Both the position numbers and the translations under genes were made by a program. The notes beneath the pieces are model-generated. The model worked only from the letters and a program-made list of their open reading frames with translations. It did not search any database and was not told the DNA's origin. A DNA stretch of 64,000 bases, taken from assembly GCA_030295235.1 (NCBI GenBank), contig AP026123.1, forward strand, positions 1,550,001-1,614,000, in the 5' to 3' direction. This stretch comes from Fistulifera solaris. Taxonomy: Eukaryota > Bacillariophyta > Bacillariophyceae > Naviculales > Stauroneidaceae. Shown piece after piece: positions 59,549 through 64,000 of the stretch (within the stretch, counting starts at the first letter, position 1; each line of letters starts with the position of its first letter).

Positions 59549-61404
59549 ATGTTGTCATTGATCTTTTGTATCTCTCTTCTATGGTCGCAGGTAGATGCCC
59601 AAAATATCATGGAGAGGGCGAGAAGGCGTCGAAGTAAGTGTTGTCAAAACAACTCAAGGTATCTTCTTCCGTTTGATCTCAACTCGTCCTTTTGTTCGTT
59701 TCGTAGGACCAGCACGTGCCACCGCCATGTATAATGAAATGTGCCTCGGTGCGAATCGAAATCCCTCACATACTCCGTGTATGTGCGACTTTCTCCGGAC
59801 GGTAGAAGAAGGTATCTTCGACATGCCGTCCTATCGAGGAGCCGAGATTCCTTGCATCAATAGTACCATCGATACTGGTGATTACAAGTATCCTTGTCAA
59901 AACGTTGTACTCTTGTCGATGGTCGGGTTAATCGAACTTCTGCAGGGCGGCGACAATGAAGAGGGCAGTGACTGCTGGGGATGGACCGCATCGACGGGGG
60001 AAGAGATTGCCATGATCGGATTGGAGTCCATGGTCGGGTTCGTGGACATTACCGACCCCGTGAATCCCATTTATTTGGGAAGATTGCCCGCCCGTGGCAA
60101 TCGTTCGTACTGGCGTGACATCAAAGTCTACGGCGATTACGCGTTCATCGTGTCCGAGAACAACGATCACGGAATGCAGGTACGTTGGGCAATGCATCAC
60201 TGAAAATACATTATACGATAGATTGTAGTTCTTACTTTGCATTTGATCGAACCAGGTGATTGAAATGACGCAAATGGTGGGTTTGGATGTGTCTCAAGGA
60301 CCCGTCACGTTTGCCGAGACGGTTCACTATGCGGGATTCACGACGGCCCACAACATCTTCATCCATGAAGAAACGGGCTATGCCTATGTAGTTGGCTCGA
60401 ACATGTGTCAGAGTGGTCTCTACATCGTTGATATCAAGAACCCTCTTTCACCGACATTCGAGGCATGTTTTAGTGAAGACGGATATGTGCACGATGTGCA
60501 ATGTAAGTCGGCGATTCTTGCCCTTAACGAACGATCGATTCGAATGTTTCTCACACAAAGTTTTCTCTCTAGGTGTCATTTACAATGGAGCCGACACTCG
60601 ATACACCGGTCGCGAAATATGTTTTGCGTAAGTCGCAGATTGATTTTCGCTGTGAATATTGCCTCCATGAGGAGTCGAAAAATCTCATGCTCGTTTTTTA
60701 GGTGCAACACTGATACGGTCACCATCATCGATGTGACAGACAAGTCGAATATGGTGATGCTATCCAGGACGACTTACGTCAACGTCGCGTACACACATCA
60801 AGGTTGGCTCACGGAAGACCACAATACATTCTTCTTCGGCGACGAGAATGATGAAATGAATCATAACACGAAAACGAGGACGATGGTACTGAATGTGAAG
60901 AATCTTCAAAAGCCGATCGTTGTAGGGGCGTATACAGGCGCAACATCCGCAATCGACCATAATCTCTACGTTTTGGGCAAATATATTTATGAGGGAAATT
61001 ATGCGAACGGTCTAGAGGTTCTCAGGATGGGCGACTCGATTGACCGAAAGGTCGATCTAAAACAGGTGGCGCAATTTGATAGCTATCCAGAAGGTAAAGC
61101 TTCCACTTTCAACGGGGCATGGTCTGTGTATCCATATTTTGCTTCGGGAAATATAATAATCAGCGACATCAACCGTGGCTTGATTGTAGTGAGAGTCGAC
61201 ACCGAAGGAGATGACCCGCCCATAGAGGCAGTTTTGAGTTGCTACAAGCCGGAGGCAAGCTGCGGTTTACTTGATAGAAGAAAAGGCTTTTTTATGAACC
61301 GTCCATCTTTCACAGGTCTTTTCTGCAGACGACGATGCGTCCCCGAAGACGATATCGAACGTCGTCTGTCAGCAGGTTGGAAATGCGGACGATGTCGTAA
61401 CTAG
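59549..61404 (+). CDS. Secreted choice-of-anchor B (LVIVD-repeat) protein, five exons
   Basis: Exons are 59549-59633, 59707-60179, 60256-60502, 60573-60627 and 60702-61404, with four GT-AG introns of 70-76 bases. They sum to 1563 bases, an exact frame of 520 residues with no slip. The signal peptide is LSLIFCISLLWSQVDA. Repeats of the LVIVD/beta-propeller type are seen: MVGFVDITDPVNPIYLGRLP, SYWRDIKVYGDYAFIVSENN, HNIFIHEETGYAYVVGSN, GLYIVDIKNPLSPTFEACF, GYVHDVQC and THQGWLTEDHNTFFFGDE. These are the hallmarks of choice-of-anchor-B family proteins, thought to be extracellular. A Cys-rich tail (CRRRCVPEDD...CGRCRN) ends the protein. Substrate or partner unknown. Confidence 0.88.
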
Positions 61405-61500
61405 TGAGATAGAGGTGTCATTTGTCATCCTGTAAGCAAATTTCCCACGGCAAAAACATATCATTAGCACTGGTACCGATTTTTGGCTTCCTACGGGCCT

Positions 61501-63001
61501 TTACATCATGTCCACGAAACGATCCACGAAGGATGAGGCACGCTTAACTAAAGCCTTTGCACCGCGAAAGAACTGCACGAATTTTCGACCAACCCGAAGA
61601 CATCCGAATGGACTTCCGATAGCCACAATACACGTTTCAAATGTCACGTCTCCGGAAGAATTTCGGCGTATGCGCTTTCCCAAAAGGAGAGACCACATGA
61701 ATTCGAAAGCAATTGATAAGATAGAGCTTGGCATTGGTTCAAGAATAGTTTTCTTCCAAATTTTCGATAATTGTGGATGTCTAATGTCTGGGGCCTGTAT
61801 GCGATAAACTGCTAGTGCGCCATCTGTATCCAACCGGGCAACATATTTGCTTGGACGCCGGTCTCTCTCAAGGTCGGGTTCACTGACCCAGACGACGTAA
61901 CCTTCATTCTCCGCAGCGGTGTACAAGAAGAGCTGACTCGCTTGTAGCTCCAGTCGACAATCGCCGAAATAAGGGTGTACTCTTACGCTTTCTCTAAGCG
62001 ACCATATTAGTTGCGGATCATCGTCGTCGTTAATCTTACGATAAGAAATCAAGTCGCAATCAGCCGATAATTGCACATAATGTGACCCGCGGCGCATCGT
62101 ACTCCCCCCTTACCAAACTGACATCTGGCCACAAAGAGGAAGGGTCCATAAACTGAGGAATATAGCCCGACTCGTTTTCGGTCCTTGAGCTATCACCTTC
62201 AAGTGCAAATACATCTTCTTGTAACACAACAGGTGCAATATGCAGCGGCTGATATATGAATCCACCCGTGTAGAAATCTTGCTGCCGTACGTAATCCTGG
62301 GCAACGGTATGCATGAAACCTAGACTCTCATCAAAATAACTCGCTGTTTCGATTTTCCGTAAGATTCGTTGACCGTACTGGTCCATGAGAAATTCTTCCT
62401 CTTCGGCAAAACGATCGGGTGAACGACTCCCCTTCTTGAAATGATTGTGTACCAAACGCATCGTTAAGATAGCTTGGTTGATAGTACGATTCACTTCTAG
62501 CGTAACCGCTCGAATAAAAATCACTAAAAAAGTCTTGAAAAATGGCCCAAGGATCAATCGGCTCATGAAAGGGTGCCACGCCGTGTCCTCTGCACTGTCA
62601 GCAGACGGCGTACGCGAGAAGTCGTTGTGCGTTTGTTGATCGCGTTGTCGCAAATAGTTGTCATATTCTTGCTTTTCCTTCGAAAGGACTTGATATGCTT
62701 CCGCAACACGCGCAAATCGATCATTGCCTTCCTGAGTCGTTGTCGTGTTGTCTCCCACCAGTTTATCCGGATGCCATTGCTGTGCTTGCTTTCGATACGC
62801 TTTCTTGATCTCTTTTTCATTGTATTCGACATTTCGGTCGAGTCCTAGTATCTTGTAGTGATCCCAGTGCTCCCATTCGTATGTGTCATTCACTGCGGTA
62901 GAAGCGAACACATGGCTCAGGGGTAAGAAACGATACGGTGCAAACGTCTGCAGAATAAACCAACAGCCGATCAGAAACAGCCGTGACCACCCCGACTTCA
63001 T
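61501..63001 (-). CDS. ER-lumenal J-protein with bulb-lectin-like C-terminus; frame breaks
   Basis: ATG 63001 gives a signal peptide (LFLIGCWFILQTFAPY) and then a J domain (about 40-115): HYKILGLDRNVEYNEKEI, KKAYRKQAQQWHPDKL with the HPD motif, and FARVAEAYQVLSKEKQEYDN. The next 60 residues read better one frame over (HEPIDPWAIFQDFFSDFYSS), needing a slip near 62570 and its reversal near 62430. The alternative in-frame reading is hydrophobic. The C-terminal part (from about 62100) needs one G fewer in the G run at 62104-62109. It resembles a mannose-binding bulb-lectin fold: YVQLSADCDLISYRK, LIWSLRES, CRLELQASQLFLYTA, VVWVSEPD, VARLDTDGALAVYRI. Total about 499 residues. A J domain should recruit the ER Hsp70; lectin activity is inference. 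Confidence 0.75.
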
Positions 63002-63125
63002 TCCAATGCATAAAAGACGATCACCACAAAGAGCCGAAGATGCTTCGTATCATTCGTTTTAATAATTTATTTTGTAGTTATAAGTTTCTAATTATAACGC
63101 GGCGTGACAAAAATGAATAAGCGAG

Positions 63126-63770
63126 CGACGAAGTGTTTCGAGTCACACAGAAAATCTGTGGATGTTCGAGAAAATCTGAAATACCCGGTACCGTGTTTTG
63201 CGTCACATCGAAATTTTGTGGACGTTCCAGAAATTCTGGAATAAGAGTTTCGCGTGACACAGAAAATCTGTGGAAGTTCCAGAAAATCTGGAATCGGTGT
63301 TTTGCGTCACACCGAGATTTTTGGTCGTTCCAGAAATTCTGGAATTGGTGTTTCGCGTCAAACAGAAAATCTGTAGAAGTTCCAGAAAATCTGGAATCGG
63401 TGTTTTGCGTCACAAAGAGATTTTGTGGACCTTCCAGAAATTCTGGAATCGGTGTTTTGGGTCACACAGAAAATCTGTGGAAGTTCCAGAAAATCTGGAA
63501 TCGGTGTTTTGCGTCACAAGGAGATTTTGTGGATGTTCCAGAAATTCTGGAACCGTTTTTTTGGGTCACACAGAAAATACGTATTGTGCCAGAAAATCTG
63601 GAATCGGTGTTTTGCGTCACAAAGAGATTTTGTGGATGTTCCAGAAATTCTGGAATTGTTGTTTTGCGTCACACAGAGATTTTTGTGGACGTTCCAGTAA
63701 TTCTGAAATCGGTGTTTGGGTCATGCAGAAAATCTGTGGCTGTTCCAGAAGTTCTGGATCTGTTGTTTTT
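63126..63770. repeat. Palindromic minisatellite array 4, about 53-bp period, 12 units
   Basis: Each unit has TTCCAGAAAATCTGGAA or TTCCAGAAATTCTGGAA plus a second dyad CACAGAAAATCTGTG or CACAAAGAGATTTTGTG, joined by CGGTGTTTTGCGTCAC. The two spellings tend to alternate, giving a 106-bp higher-order pattern. Long open frames on both strands follow from the lack of stops in the unit and are not taken as genes. It follows the 5' end of the J-protein gene. Confidence 0.9.
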
Positions 63771-63779
63771 ACTCTAGGC

Positions 63780-64000
63780 CAAAGTGTAGTCGCCTGTCAA
63801 CTTTTCCACGACTGCATTTCAGTCCTGAACCAAGCTTTATCGAGCCCCGCTGCTACCCACCCTGCGATTGTTTCTTAATGTTGTTGAATAACATTACTTT
63901 TTTAAAATGGGTTTCATTACAGTATTCAACTTTTAGCATCATTCTGCTATACACACAGATTTTTTTACGTCGAAAGCTTGGGGATCGTTGCCTTCCTTCT
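63780..64000. repeat. Dispersed X/Y repeat, third locus (cut by window end)
   Basis: ACGACTGCATTTCAGTCCTG (Y, about 63808-63827) is followed by CCAAGCTTTATCGAGCC, matching the TTACCGAGCC and TTCCGAGCC after Y at 33.1 and 43.2 kb. A shortened X (TTTTTTACGTCGAAAGC...GGATCGTTGCC) lies at about 63961-63990. Order and spacing agree with the other two loci. Confidence 0.65.

Noticed and set aside
63133-63878. Open frames of 90-214 codons through minisatellite array 4, and similar ones through arrays 1-3
   Set aside because: They exist in several frames on both strands because the repeat unit lacks stops. The translations are permutations of the unit, with no independent protein signal.

Overview
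The window reads as nuclear DNA of a photosynthetic stramenopile, most likely a pennate diatom of the Phaeodactylum type. Genes are dense, lie on both strands, and have none or a few GT-AG introns of about 47-120 bases. Several proteins begin with an ER signal peptide followed by an alanine/aromatic cleavage site, the bipartite plastid-targeting signal of organisms with secondary plastids. The content is eukaryotic housekeeping (Polo kinase, MCM3, Rpn10, uL16, APC11, Listerin, EDC4) mixed with lineage-type proteins. I see no virus, transposase gene, operon or CRISPR array.

Layout. 0.5-1.9 kb: a plastid chlorophyll-pathway reductase (HCAR/BciB type). 2.0-2.8 kb: a palindromic minisatellite. 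3.1-5.6 kb: Polo kinase (-). 6.3-6.9 kb: a small membrane protein. 7.3-9.7 kb: MCM3 (-), divergent from Rpn10 (10.4-11.5 kb). 12.2-13.5 kb: a small membrane protein and an ankyrin protein. 14.2-19.1 kb and 22.4-28.0 kb: two paralogues of a very large PDZ/ankyrin/CCCH-zinc-finger protein, the first apparently decaying. Between them lie a phytanoyl-CoA-dioxygenase-like gene and a gene that fuses Translin to TRAX. 28.5-35.5 kb: a membrane protein, tRNA-Ser(AGA), a sulfotransferase-like gene, two divergent E2-variant genes (one UEV-like plus PH-like, one AKTIP/FTS-like) and an unknown protein. 36.1-41.9 kb: EDC4, uL16 and a plastid-targeted unknown. 41.9-44.9 kb: 3 kb with no gene I can support, full of short duplications, hairpins and a dispersed repeat. 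44.9-53.7 kb: a glutaredoxin-DEP-DUF547-GAF protein, Listerin and a plastid membrane protein. 53.9-54.5 kb: a 230-bp tandem repeat. 54.7-63.0 kb: APC11, a membrane cyclase-like protein that seems to have lost its metal ligands, a secreted choice-of-anchor-B protein, and an ER J-protein with a lectin-like tail. 63.1-64.0 kb: another palindromic minisatellite and a dispersed-repeat fragment.

A reading caution. Many conserved single-copy genes are broken by one-base shifts, mostly at short runs of G, A, T or C and more often a missing base than an extra one. This pattern is best explained by uncorrected homopolymer errors in the sequence. I therefore annotate these as single genes and state where the frame moves.

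Themes that tie genes together: cell cycle and replication (Polo kinase, MCM3, APC11); protein quality control and ubiquitin (Rpn10, Listerin, APC11, two E2 variants, the ER J-protein); and RNA turnover (EDC4 and a single-chain Translin-TRAX). No regulatory linkage between them is visible beyond shared divergent intergenic regions.
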